From JBBSUQ01 sp038234235 (GTDB lineage: Bacteria > Bacteroidota > Bacteroidia > Flavobacteriales_D > Crocinitomicaceae), in the NCBI GenBank assembly GCA_038234235.1, contig JBBSUQ010000019.1, positions 1 to 27,016 on the forward strand: a DNA stretch of 27,016 bases, written 5' to 3'. Under the pieces are notes generated by a model. That model saw only the letters and a list, made by a program, of their open reading frames with translations. It did no database searches and was not told the origin of the DNA. This document shows positions 1 to 6,797 of the stretch, in pieces. Made by a program: the position numbers and the translations under genes. The first letter of the stretch is position 1, and each line of letters starts with the position of its first letter.

Positions 1-1496
1 AAGTACTGAATTGGTACAATGGCAAATGCGGTATGAAAACTGACAAAGCCTACAAGAAATTAAAAAAATTAACTTCTACTACTGTAATAGTTGCCGTTAT
101 AGATTCAGGAATGGATATAGAGCATGAAGATTTAAAAGGAAAAATTTGGGTCAACAAGGGTGAAATTCCTAACAACGGAATTGATGATGACAAAAACGGT
201 TACATTGATGACATTCATGGTTGGAATTTTATAGGAAGTAAATCAGGTGAAAATGTTGACCATGCAAATCTTGAAAAAACAAGAATGCTTAGAGAATTCA
301 CTAAAAGATTTGATACTAAAACTGAAAGTATTATTTCATCAAGCGAAAGAGCTGATTTTGATTTATACAAAAAATTAGAGGCAGAAGTTAAAACAGAACG
401 TGCAGAAGCAGAGGGAGTAATTGCCCAGATTAATTCGCTTAAAATGATATTGCCAGCAGTGAGACCAGCTATTGCTGCCGCTCTTGGAAAGGATAACTAC
501 ACAATGAAAGACCTTGAGAAATGGAAACCTACAGACCCTCAATTGTCACAATACAAGCAATTTGCCATGGCTCAGATGAATGGTAGGATGACCGAAGAGA
601 GTTTAAATTCTGGTATTGAATATTACAGAAATCAATTAGATTATTACTTAAATGTAGAATTTGATGAGAGAAAAGTAATAGGTGATGATCCCAACAATAT
701 GGCAGACCACAATTATGGTAATGCTGATGTTGAAGGTCCAGATGCTTTGCACGGAACGCACGTAGGAGGCATAATTGGGGCCGTAAGAGGAAATAGTCTT
801 GGAGGTGATGGAGTAGCGGATAATGTGTTGTTAATGTCTATTAGAACCGTTCCTGATGGTGATGAAGCAGATAAAGATATTGCAAATGCAATTCGCTATG
901 CGGTTGACAATGGTGCACAAGTTATCAATATGAGTTTTGGTAAATCTTATTCTCCGCACCAGAAAGAAGTTTACGAAGCGTTGAAATATGCAAATGACAA
1001 AGGAGTTTTAATGATTCATGCAGCAGGAAATGATGCAGTTGATGTTGATAGAGCACCTAATTTCCCAAGTACTCATTATAGTTTTCAAACCGTTGAGTTA
1101 CCAATGATTTTAACTATTGGTGCATCTACAAGAGATCCAAAAGAGAATTTGGCGGCAGTTTTCTCAAACTATGGTGATCAAACAGTTGATGTTTTTGCTC
1201 CAGGATTCGAGATTTGGAATACCGTTCCTCAAAGTGATTATAAATTATTGCAAGGAACTTCTATGGCGGCGCCAATGGTTGCTGGCGTTGCTGCAATGTT
1301 AAAGTCATACTTCCCTAGTTTAACAATGAATCAAATTAGGGATATAATGCTAGAGACAGCAAAATCTTATAAAGGTACTATTCAAATTTTACCAGGAACT
1401 GACCAAAAAGTTGACTTTGCTACGATGTCTAAAACTGGAGCAGTTATTGATGTTCTTGCTGCTGTAGAAAGATGCAAAGAATTGACTGAAAAATAA
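1..1496 (+). CDS. Subtilisin-family (S8) serine protease, 5' end outside window
   Basis: This is an exported or cell-envelope peptidase of family S8. Counting from the ATG at 33, the triad is Asp24 (AVIDSG), His240 (HGTHVGG) and Ser410 (GTSMAAP), with AAGND as the oxyanion-hole region. The frame stays open to the left edge, and the residues before that ATG (VLNWYNGKCG) resemble the strand that precedes the catalytic domain in Bacteroidota homologues. The true start and signal peptide therefore probably lie outside the window. About 215 residues separate Asp from His, against roughly 30 in subtilisin. The insert starts with a DDDKNGYIDD segment, probably Ca-binding, followed by a Lys/Glu-rich helical stretch. 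The gene ends at a strong terminator, so it is the last gene of its transcript. Family assignment is secure; the substrate is unknown. Confidence 0.93.
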   Translation, partial: VLNWYNGKCGMKTDKAYKKLKKLTSTTVIVAVIDSGMDIEHEDLKGKIWVNKGEIPNNGIDDDKNGYIDDIHGWNFIGSKSGENVDHANLEKTRMLREFTKRFDTKTESIISSSERADFDLYKKLEAEVKTERAEAEGVIAQINSLKMILPAVRPAIAAALGKDNYTMKDLEKWKPTDPQLSQYKQFAMAQMNGRMTEESLNSGIEYYRNQLDYYLNVEFDERKVIGDDPNNMADHNYGNADVEGPDALHGTHVGGIIGAVRGNSLGGDGVADNVLLMSIRTVPDGDEADKDIANAIRYAVDNGAQVINMSFGKSYSPHQKEVYEALKYANDKGVLMIHAAGNDAVDVDRAPNFPSTHYSFQTVELPMILTIGASTRDPKENLAAVFSNYGDQTVDVFAPGFEIWNTVPQSDYKLLQGTSMAAPMVAGVAAMLKSYFPSLTMNQIRDIMLETAKSYKGTIQILPGTDQKVDFATMSKTGAVIDVLAAVERCKELTEK

Positions 1497-1518
1497 CTAT
1501 AAAAATTATTACAAATTG

Positions 1519-1551
1519 AGTCGGAGGTTTTAATAATCTCCGACTTTTTTT
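1519..1551 (+). terminator. Intrinsic terminator of the S8 protease gene
   Basis: An 8-bp perfect stem (AGTCGGAG at 1519-1526, CTCCGACT at 1538-1545) with an 11-nt loop is followed by a T run to 1551. It lies 22 bp after the protease stop codon. Confidence 0.9.
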
Positions 1552-1678
1552 ATGCGATTTAAAAGCCATTATATTTGATTTCATTAAAAATTTAAAAGGT
1601 TTAAAATTATTTAATTAGTTGATTATTAAAAAAATAGTTTAAACTAAAAAATTATTTCACTTTTTTTTCTAAAAAAAC

Positions 1679-1710
1679 TTGTTTTAATCAGAATAAATTT
1701 TGTATCTTTG
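1679..1710 (+). promoter_or_regulatory. Bacteroidota-type promoter
   Basis: TATCTTTG (1703-1710) matches the -7 consensus TAnnTTTG. A TTG (1679-1681) lies 21 nt upstream, near the expected -33 spacing. The predicted start is around 1715-1718. A hairpin terminator follows within about 60 nt. Confidence 0.6.
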
Positions 1711-1715
1711 CTTCA

Positions 1716-1778
1716 TAGGTGGTTAGGTTAAATTAGTAGTAGAAGGAGTAAGGAACGCTAGTTTCTTACTCCTTTTTT
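1716..1778 (+). ncRNA. Candidate small RNA or attenuated leader (~60 nt)
   Basis: This is the interval between a good promoter and a strong intrinsic terminator. It contains no ATG. The 5' half (GGTGGTTAGGTTAAATTAG) is unstructured by eye and the 3' half is the terminator hairpin. It could be a free small RNA, or a short leader whose terminator limits read-through into the NTF2-like gene at 1860. I recognise no known RNA family. Confidence 0.35.
1743..1778 (+). terminator. Strong intrinsic terminator hairpin
   Basis: AAGGAGTAAGGAA (1743-1755) pairs with TTTCTTACTCCTT (1762-1774) over 13 bp with one G-T pair and a six-base loop (CGCTAG). A T run follows to 1778. No gene lies between it and the promoter at 1703-1710. 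Confidence 0.8.
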
Positions 1779-1847
1779 AATTTATATGTTTATTTGTTTG
1801 TTTCTAATAAATATTTCACTCAAATTTCCATTCTTTATTTATTAAGT

Positions 1848-1855
1848 TATTTTTG
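1848..1855 (+). promoter_or_regulatory. Possible -7 box just before the NTF2-like start
   Basis: TATTTTTG fits TAnnTTTG and ends 4 nt before the ATG at 1860, so initiation here would give a leaderless or nearly leaderless mRNA. The -33 region has only TTTC (1825-1828). In such A+T-rich sequence a chance match is quite possible. Confidence 0.3.
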
Positions 1856-1859
1856 TTGT

Positions 1860-2339
1860 ATGATAAATAAAATAACAAAACTCTTGTCGGTTTCTCTTCT
1901 ATTCTTTCTCTTTTGCGCTACTAGTAATCCGCCAACCGCAGAATTAGATAAACTTATCGATTCTTGGCATAAATACGCTGCAGATGCCTCACTAGAACCA
2001 TATTTTGCTAAAACAAGTGAAGATTTTATATTTTTAGGTACGGCTCCGGGTGAAAGATGGACCAAAGATGTATTCTATAGTTTTTGTAAACCTTATTTTG
2101 ATAAAGGAAAAGCTTGGGACTTTACTGCAAAAAACAGAAAATGGAATTTTGATAAGAAAAATAAATTAGCTTGGTTTGATGAAGATTTAGATACTTGGAT
2201 GGGCACATGCAGAGGTTCGGGTATTTGTAGAAAAATTAAAGGTGAATGGAAAATTTCTTATTACAATCTTACCGTACTTATTGAAAATGAAAAAATTAAA
2301 GAATTTATAGCATTGAGAGGTGAGGTTATTGCGAAGTAA
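1860..2339 (+). CDS. Exported NTF2-like (SnoaL-type) domain protein
   Basis: A 159-aa protein with a hydrophobic N-terminal export signal (LLSVSLLFFLF) and a Cys at 19. The context LFFLFC is a poor lipobox because of Phe at -1, so lipidation is uncertain. The rest is one NTF2/SnoaL-like fold. The segments YFAKTSEDFIFLGTAPGERW, KPYFDKGKAWDF, AWFDEDLDTWMGTCRGSG and KGEWKISYYNLTV follow the pattern of Bacteroidota nuclear transport factor 2 family proteins, which form small cone-shaped ligand-binding or structural domains. I chose the ATG at 1860 because it starts directly before the signal sequence. A TTG at 1794 in the same frame would put 22 unlikely residues in front. A promoter-like TATTTTTG ends 4 nt before the ATG. 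Ligand and role are unknown. Confidence 0.8.
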   Translation: MINKITKLLSVSLLFFLFCATSNPPTAELDKLIDSWHKYAADASLEPYFAKTSEDFIFLGTAPGERWTKDVFYSFCKPYFDKGKAWDFTAKNRKWNFDKKNKLAWFDEDLDTWMGTCRGSGICRKIKGEWKISYYNLTVLIENEKIKEFIALRGEVIAK

Positions 2340-2450
2340 AATAAATCAAATAAAAGTCTGAACGACCGACTGAACCATAAATTATCATCTTAATTATTAC
2401 ACAATTGCTTGAACTAATTTTAAATTTGATGTTAAATTAAATATTTTATT

Positions 2451-2458
2451 TATATTTG
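2451..2458 (+). promoter_or_regulatory. Promoter of the zinc-ribbon gene
   Basis: TATATTTG matches the -7 consensus and TTTG at 2425-2428 is a possible -33 element. The spacing of 22 nt is slightly long. The predicted leader before the ATG at 2484 is about 20 nt. Confidence 0.5.
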
Positions 2459-2483
2459 TGATTAAATTACAATTATATTTACC

Positions 2484-3104
2484 ATGAACAATAAACCAAA
2501 AAATGATGCACCTATCGGTCGTTACCTGAATAGACCTTGCTGTACTTGTGAAAAACCACTCTACGGATTGCGTGAAACAAAAAGATACTGTAATGATCCA
2601 TGTCGTTATGAATTTCATAGAAGAGCCAATCTTCAAATTCAATATGTCATCATTAAAGGTTTAATAAAGTACAAAAAACGAAATCTACATTTATTGGAAA
2701 TGATGATGGGTCCAACATGCAGCAAAATGTGGGTTAATAAATTTTATCTCGAAAAATTAGGGTTCCGTTTAGAAAAATGTAGAAAAGCGAGATATGTAAA
2801 AAATGGCCAATATGGTGTTGGAAAGACAATTTATCTTCTCCCAAATTACAGAATATTTAAACTTGGCAACTTATTTTTAGTCGAAAGAGTTAAGAGTGAT
2901 ACTTTAGGAAATTCGAGAGAATTTAAATTTATCAGAGGCACTCATGAGCGATATTTATGGGATCCCAATTTTCCAAGTTGCAATGTGAAAAGTGAAATAC
3001 AATATGAAAAGATTTTCGAACACTCAAATCAATTGAATTTCGGACCTTCTGATCTGCAAAAATTGGATGAAATATTCCAAAAATTCGGGGTATGGAGAAT
3101 GTAA
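2484..3104 (+). CDS. Zinc-ribbon hypothetical protein (CxxC...CxxxC)
   Basis: A 206-aa basic cytoplasmic protein without signal peptide or membrane segment. Residues 19-40 hold a probable zinc site: C19-x2-C22, then YCNDPC with C36-x3-C40, followed by RYEFHRR. Bacteroidota encode a group of small proteins with an N-terminal C-E/L-C-G...K-x-YC-x3-CR ribbon, then a block like NxxI..I.K.L.KN...L and a KLGF-like segment. Residues 50-110 here (IIKGLIKYKKRNLHLLEMMM, LEKLGFRLEK) follow that layout, so I read it as a divergent, longer member. The function of that group is not known; nucleic-acid binding is a guess from the ribbon and the positive charge. It has its own promoter-like box and stands alone. 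Confidence 0.7.
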   Translation: MNNKPKNDAPIGRYLNRPCCTCEKPLYGLRETKRYCNDPCRYEFHRRANLQIQYVIIKGLIKYKKRNLHLLEMMMGPTCSKMWVNKFYLEKLGFRLEKCRKARYVKNGQYGVGKTIYLLPNYRIFKLGNLFLVERVKSDTLGNSREFKFIRGTHERYLWDPNFPSCNVKSEIQYEKIFEHSNQLNFGPSDLQKLDEIFQKFGVWRM

Positions 3105-3346
3105 ACCTTACGGTAAGAAAACAAATAATATTTTGAATTACAACGTTTTAACTTAAATATTTAAGATTGACAGGTGTTGAAAAATTGAACTTTATCTAAT
3201 TTCAAACTTTTCTCATCAAATCTCTCCCAAAATCCCAAAGTTTAAACCAAAATTCAGCTAATTTCTCTGTATTATCCCATCCAAATCACCATGAAAACTG
3301 ACATAATTATTGATCAGAATCTAAAATAATGTCCAATAATTCACTC

Positions 3347-3387
3347 AAAAAAAAAGGTACCGCAACAAACCTGCAATACCTTTTTTT
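3347..3387 (-). terminator. Terminator of the TonB/lipoprotein module
   Basis: An A run plus GGTA (3347-3359) pairs with TACC plus a T run (3377-3387). Inside the loop GCA (3362-3364) can pair with TGC (3372-3374). Read on the minus strand the right arm is GGTA followed by a T run, 21 bp after the lipoprotein stop. The symmetry means it could work in both directions and also serve the convergent zinc-ribbon gene. Confidence 0.75.
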
Positions 3388-3404
3388 AAATATTTCCAGT
3401 ATTA
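3387..3404. repeat. Inverted repeat, left arm (18 bp)
   Basis: TAAATATTTCCAGTATTA is the exact reverse complement of 4007-4024. The pair encloses the 186-aa lipoprotein gene, and this arm lies 3 bp beyond its stop codon. Confidence 0.85.
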
Positions 3405-3407
3405 GTA

Positions 3408-3968
3408 TTAGTTAATTTCGGTCACAAAACTCAATTCTAAATCTGTGGCTCCAGGCTCGCATGTTCCATCTTTAATTCCTGGTTGGTGTTTCAATCTTAT
3501 TAATGTATTTCCAACCGACGCATTTCCAGTTGTCCATTGTGATTGTAAGCCAATTTCATAAGTTCCATCAGAATCCGTTTTAATAATACCTAAATTTAAA
3601 CTAGCATCCGGACCAAAACAAAACAAATGATCAGACCCTTCTGCTAAAACTTCCACAGAAATATTATCATTTGCTCCGTTAGATTCATTAAGTAATAAAA
3701 CGTAGGCATTGTAAACAGCATTTGGTAACAATCTGATGGTATCAAAACTGCTCGGTGCATTTCCTCCCGGACCATCGAGATCCTTAAAAATCGCCTCCAC
3801 ACTTGGATTTACACCATTGGGATCTGTAAACTGAACTTTACAAGTTGTAATTAATTCTTCAGGGTTCTCAACTGGCGGTGATGTTGGCACTGGCTTATCT
3901 TTTTTACATGCTACAACAAGCATCGTAAACACTACAATAGACATGATAATTTTAATATACTTTTTCAT
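3408..3968 (-). CDS. Lipoprotein of the TonB module (type 1 periplasmic-binding-fold family)
   Basis: A 186-aa lipoprotein with a basic N-terminus, hydrophobic core and lipobox LVVAC (Cys21), followed by a KKDK and Pro-rich linker. The mature part has the layout of a Bacteroidota family usually annotated as type 1 periplasmic binding fold superfamily protein: EELITT...VQFTDPNG, then FKDLDGPGGNAP, NAVYNAYVLLLNE, and a late IRLKHQPG followed by TDLELSF. Members often sit beside TonB receptors, as here: it is third in the order small Cys/His protein, receptor, lipoprotein. By analogy it may help capture the receptor's substrate at the cell surface; this is inference. The gene is enclosed by an 18-bp inverted repeat and followed by a terminator. 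The 93-bp gap to the receptor allows co-transcription. Confidence 0.8.
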   Translation of the reverse strand: MKKYIKIIMSIVVFTMLVVACKKDKPVPTSPPVENPEELITTCKVQFTDPNGVNPSVEAIFKDLDGPGGNAPSSFDTIRLLPNAVYNAYVLLLNESNGANDNISVEVLAEGSDHLFCFGPDASLNLGIIKTDSDGTYEIGLQSQWTTGNASVGNTLIRLKHQPGIKDGTCEPGATDLELSFVTEIN

Positions 3969-4006
3969 AATTTTATTTTTTTTAATTAATTTTAAATTTA
4001 ATCTCT

Positions 4007-4024
4007 TAATACTGGAAATATTTA
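4007..4024. repeat. Inverted repeat, right arm (18 bp)
   Basis: TAATACTGGAAATATTTA is the exact reverse complement of 3387-3404. It lies 38 bp upstream of the lipoprotein start, between it and the TonB receptor stop. Confidence 0.85.
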
Positions 4025-4061
4025 TTTCTTTTTAAAAGTATTTCAGTTTTGTTGTACCGAT

Positions 4062-6356
4062 TTACTTCAATTCAATTTTTAATTTAATTCCGAAATTAAT
4101 TCCCAAATCGTCCGCAAAATATCTGTAACGATTTAGGTAATCTCGATAAGTTGTATTTAGCAAGTTATTACAAACCAACACTATTTCAATAGGATTTTTA
4201 TTCATTGTTTTAATACCGACATTCATGTTTATTAATGAATATGCTTTTGGCGGTGCTACAAAATCACTCTCAAATTCAACACGTTTTTGTTCGAATGTAT
4301 AAAGGCTTTCAGCTCCAATGTTCATTTGAATTTTTTTGAACTTTTTAGTATACAGAAATCCCAAACTCAATCTATCTGCTGGTATGCCAACGATAAATGT
4401 TTTGTTTTGAAAATTCTCAGCACGAACTACGGCATATTTACTAGTTACTGACAAACTTTCAAATGGTTTATAATCTAACTGCCAATCAAATCCACCCATA
4501 TTTAAAGCTGTTTGCTCATAATTATATTGAGGAAATGCACCTTGAATAGTCAAAACATTTTCTAAACTAGGTCGCAAATAAATGAAATTGGAAAATTGAT
4601 TGTAATAAACATCCAAATAGGTTTGAATCTTCTTGCTTTTATATTCAAAATTGGTTTGAATTGCATAAGATTCTTCCTTTTTTAAATCTACTCTTCCATT
4701 TTCAATACTCGCAGATCCATGATGCAACCCTTTGCTGTACAATTCATTTATTGATGGTGGTCTCCAAGCTTTACCGCCATTTAATTTTACAAGAAAATGA
4801 TGCGAGAATTCTTTCACCAAACCTAAACTATATGAAATATTTTGAAAGTTATAAATGGGTTCAGTAAGAATTTTATTTTCATATTTGTAAACGTGCAAAT
4901 TTGAATAATCACCTCTTATTCCAGCTTCTATCGCCCAAGTTTTCCAATCATATTGCACAATGGCAAATGAGCCAATGTTTTTACGAATAAAATTAGGCAC
5001 AAAATATCGACCAGCATAAGCATTTCCTTGATAACTTCCTGTTACACCCATTTTAGTATTCACGTGCTCATTGATTTTATGTTCCAAAATTAATTCACCA
5101 CTATTGGTAACCAATTGCAGCCTAAATGCGGGTTTATTAGCATCAAAAACACTGTCTGAATATGCTTTGTGAATATCAAACTCTGCTCTTTCATTAACTT
5201 GTCTGCCAACCACCAATGCCAAATTAGTTTTCTTAGTGAAATTGTATTTTCCTTTTAACCTCAACGTTTGGTGCGAAATTTCTTGTCGAGGATTTTTTAT
5301 TTTATAAGAAAATGAACTAACATTATATGGTTCACTAGCGTTATAGGCATTTTGCAGATCTGTGAGATTTGAAATATGACTACCGCTAAAAATACCTAGA
5401 CTTGTATTGAACTGAGAATAATAAACATCCATTAATATTTTATTTCTCTCGTATCCGGCATTAACTGCAAAATTGAGTTCCTTAAAACCAGTATTATCTA
5501 AATAATATTTCGGTGTTTTATTATTACCCCCAATTCTTTGTGTACCTTGAATTCTTGCGTAAACGCCTTTGAACTTTCTGCTACTGTGAACAATCAGTAA
5601 TGAATTTCCAAAAACATTTCCATTGCTCCCATAAGATCCGTTGTATCTAATTTTTAGAGGAACGGCTGTATCAATCTTATCAGGTTCTAGCACAATTACG
5701 CCGGCAATTGCTTCACTTCCAAACTGCACTGTACTGGCACCTTTAACAAGTGTAACTTCACTGCTGTAATTTGGGTCAATTTCTGGCGCATGCTCACTCC
5801 CCCACTGCTGTCCTTCTTGCTTAACACCATTATTAACAATTAAAACCCGATTGCTATGCAGACCATGAATTATTGGTTTTGAAATTGAATTCCCAGTGTT
5901 TAAACTTCTTATTCCTGGTATAACTTCAAGTTGTTTTCCTAAAGTATTGCCGCTCATTAAAGCATTTTGACTTAATGAAAATTTCAATTGAACACTAGAA
6001 TTTTTATCAACTTTATAATCGACAACATCAATTCCTTCATATTCTAAGAGATGAAATTCCAATACGGTTTGCAGAATGGTATCTTTCTTTAAATCAATTT
6101 CAAGTTTTACTGGTTCGCAACCAATATGGTGCGAAAAAACTAAAGTATATTTTTGGGGACAAAGTTGTTGAATTTGAAAATTACCTATAGAATCGCATAT
6201 TGCACCTAACTGAAAATCTTTTATTTGAACTTTTGCGTAGGGTACACCAATACCATCGTGCAAATCATAAACTTTTCCGCTGATGCTAAGATTGCATTCT
6301 TGAGCCAAACTAATATTCAAAAACAACACCATGAACACCCGAATAATTATTTTCAT
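4062..6356 (-). CDS. TonB-dependent outer-membrane receptor with CarboxypepD_reg domain
   Basis: A 764-aa receptor with a signal peptide (about residues 1-18, cut near SLAQE), a carboxypeptidase-regulatory-like beta domain (about 20-105), a plug (about 120-225) and a beta-barrel to the C-terminus, which ends in an amphipathic strand (GIKLKIELK). The plug shows SKPIIHGLHSNRVLIVNNG, then EGQQWGSEHAPEID and GASTVQFGSEAIAGVIVLEP. The HGL...R...NG plus HAPEID pattern recalls the group containing the zinc receptor ZnuD rather than SusC-type glycan receptors. Together with the small Cys/His protein just upstream (36-bp gap), this favours metal or metallophore uptake, but the substrate is not proven. 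It would be energised by TonB-ExbBD, not encoded here. Confidence 0.9.
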   Translation of the reverse strand: MKIIIRVFMVLFLNISLAQECNLSISGKVYDLHDGIGVPYAKVQIKDFQLGAICDSIGNFQIQQLCPQKYTLVFSHHIGCEPVKLEIDLKKDTILQTVLEFHLLEYEGIDVVDYKVDKNSSVQLKFSLSQNALMSGNTLGKQLEVIPGIRSLNTGNSISKPIIHGLHSNRVLIVNNGVKQEGQQWGSEHAPEIDPNYSSEVTLVKGASTVQFGSEAIAGVIVLEPDKIDTAVPLKIRYNGSYGSNGNVFGNSLLIVHSSRKFKGVYARIQGTQRIGGNNKTPKYYLDNTGFKELNFAVNAGYERNKILMDVYYSQFNTSLGIFSGSHISNLTDLQNAYNASEPYNVSSFSYKIKNPRQEISHQTLRLKGKYNFTKKTNLALVVGRQVNERAEFDIHKAYSDSVFDANKPAFRLQLVTNSGELILEHKINEHVNTKMGVTGSYQGNAYAGRYFVPNFIRKNIGSFAIVQYDWKTWAIEAGIRGDYSNLHVYKYENKILTEPIYNFQNISYSLGLVKEFSHHFLVKLNGGKAWRPPSINELYSKGLHHGSASIENGRVDLKKEESYAIQTNFEYKSKKIQTYLDVYYNQFSNFIYLRPSLENVLTIQGAFPQYNYEQTALNMGGFDWQLDYKPFESLSVTSKYAVVRAENFQNKTFIVGIPADRLSLGFLYTKKFKKIQMNIGAESLYTFEQKRVEFESDFVAPPKAYSLINMNVGIKTMNKNPIEIVLVCNNLLNTTYRDYLNRYRYFADDLGINFGIKLKIELK

Positions 6357-6392
6357 TGGGATTCATTTTTAATGGATGTTTATTAAGAGAAA

Positions 6393-6704
6393 TTAAGCCT
6401 GATTTGGGGGGCCTCGAGAATTTTCAAAATCCAACGCAACAAGATCCAATTTTAATAAATAAAAATCAGATAAATCAAAAAACGGTGCTGGATAAGATAA
6501 ATATTTAAGTGGATTTTTAAGATCATAATGCACAAAATCTATATCACAAGCAAGACAATGATTCTTAACTACAGATTGTTGCTTTTTAGATTTTTCAGTT
6601 TTTACAATACTTGAACATTCATGAAAAACACTTTTTGGACAAAGCAAAAGCAGTATCCAAACCATAAATACAAAAGGAGAAAATTGTTTTATAAACTTTT
6701 TCAC
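6393..6704 (-). CDS. Small Cys/His membrane-associated protein preceding a TonB receptor (RGPP C-terminus)
   Basis: A 103-aa protein with one hydrophobic segment (about residues 10-25, signal peptide or anchor). It is followed by FHECSS and a second cysteine cluster NHCLACDIDF, and it ends in SRGPPNQA. Small proteins with His/Cys clusters, a CxxC-D/E-F motif and a terminal RGPP or RAPP precede many TonB receptors in Bacteroidota, and DUF2946 proteins are comparable in Proteobacteria; they are usually linked to copper or zinc. The start is a GTG: no ATG is usable before the signal sequence. A TACCTTTG promoter box ends only 4 nt before it, so the mRNA may be leaderless. It is the first gene of the three-gene uptake module. 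Confidence 0.65.
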   Translation of the reverse strand: MKKFIKQFSPFVFMVWILLLLCPKSVFHECSSIVKTEKSKKQQSVVKNHCLACDIDFVHYDLKNPLKYLSYPAPFFDLSDFYLLKLDLVALDFENSRGPPNQA

Positions 6705-6708
6705 TACT

Positions 6709-6716
6709 CAAAGGTA
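6709..6716 (-). promoter_or_regulatory. Probable promoter -7 box of the TonB module
   Basis: On the minus strand TACCTTTG matches TAnnTTTG, with TTTA about 20 nt upstream as a weak -33 element. The box lies just downstream of the terminator of the preceding operon and ends 4 nt before the GTG start. Confidence 0.5.
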
Positions 6717-6730
6717 GTCAATATTTTTTA

Positions 6731-6771
6731 TTAAAATAAAAAAAACCGTTTGAAAAATTTTCAAACGGTTT
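6731..6771 (-). terminator. Terminator after the dipeptidyl-peptidase gene
   Basis: An almost perfect palindrome: AAACCGTTTGAAAA (6743-6756) pairs with TTTTCAAACGGTTT (6758-6771). Read on the minus strand a long T run follows. It lies 27 bp after the stop codon of the M49 peptidase gene. Confidence 0.9.
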
Positions 6772-6797
6772 CAATTAATTTCGGAATTGTCCTAATA

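Larger units (their letters stand above)
1497..1859. other. Gene-poor gap between protease and NTF2-like gene
   Basis: This 363-bp, very A+T-rich stretch has no convincing ORF. In order it holds the protease terminator, an isolated TATATTTG box (1570-1577) with no gene after it, a 12-bp palindrome TAGTTTAAACTA (1635-1646), a good promoter box (1703-1710), a strong hairpin with T run (1743-1778), and a TATTTTTG box (1848-1855) just before the next start codon. Confidence 0.7.
3105..3407. other. Gap between convergent genes, mostly featureless
   Basis: About 300 bp between the zinc-ribbon gene and the convergent lipoprotein gene. It contains a 14-bp perfect palindrome CTTAAATATTTAAG (3152-3165), the terminator of the minus-strand module (3347-3387) and one arm of an 18-bp inverted repeat (3387-3404). 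I find no convincing ORF. Confidence 0.6.

Noticed and set aside
1570..1577. TATATTTG box in the gap after the protease
   Set aside because: No gene, hairpin or conserved leader follows at a sensible distance; chance matches to TAnnTTTG are frequent at this base composition.
1794..1859. Longer form of the NTF2-like protein starting at TTG 1794
   Set aside because: It would place 22 residues before a normal signal peptide, and an ATG at 1860 fits better.
3180..3290. Minus-strand stretch reading GWDNTEKLAEFWFKLWDFGRD, looking like a decayed gene fragment
   Set aside because: It is only about 27 codons between stops with no start, and I could not link it to any family. A chance open frame is as likely.
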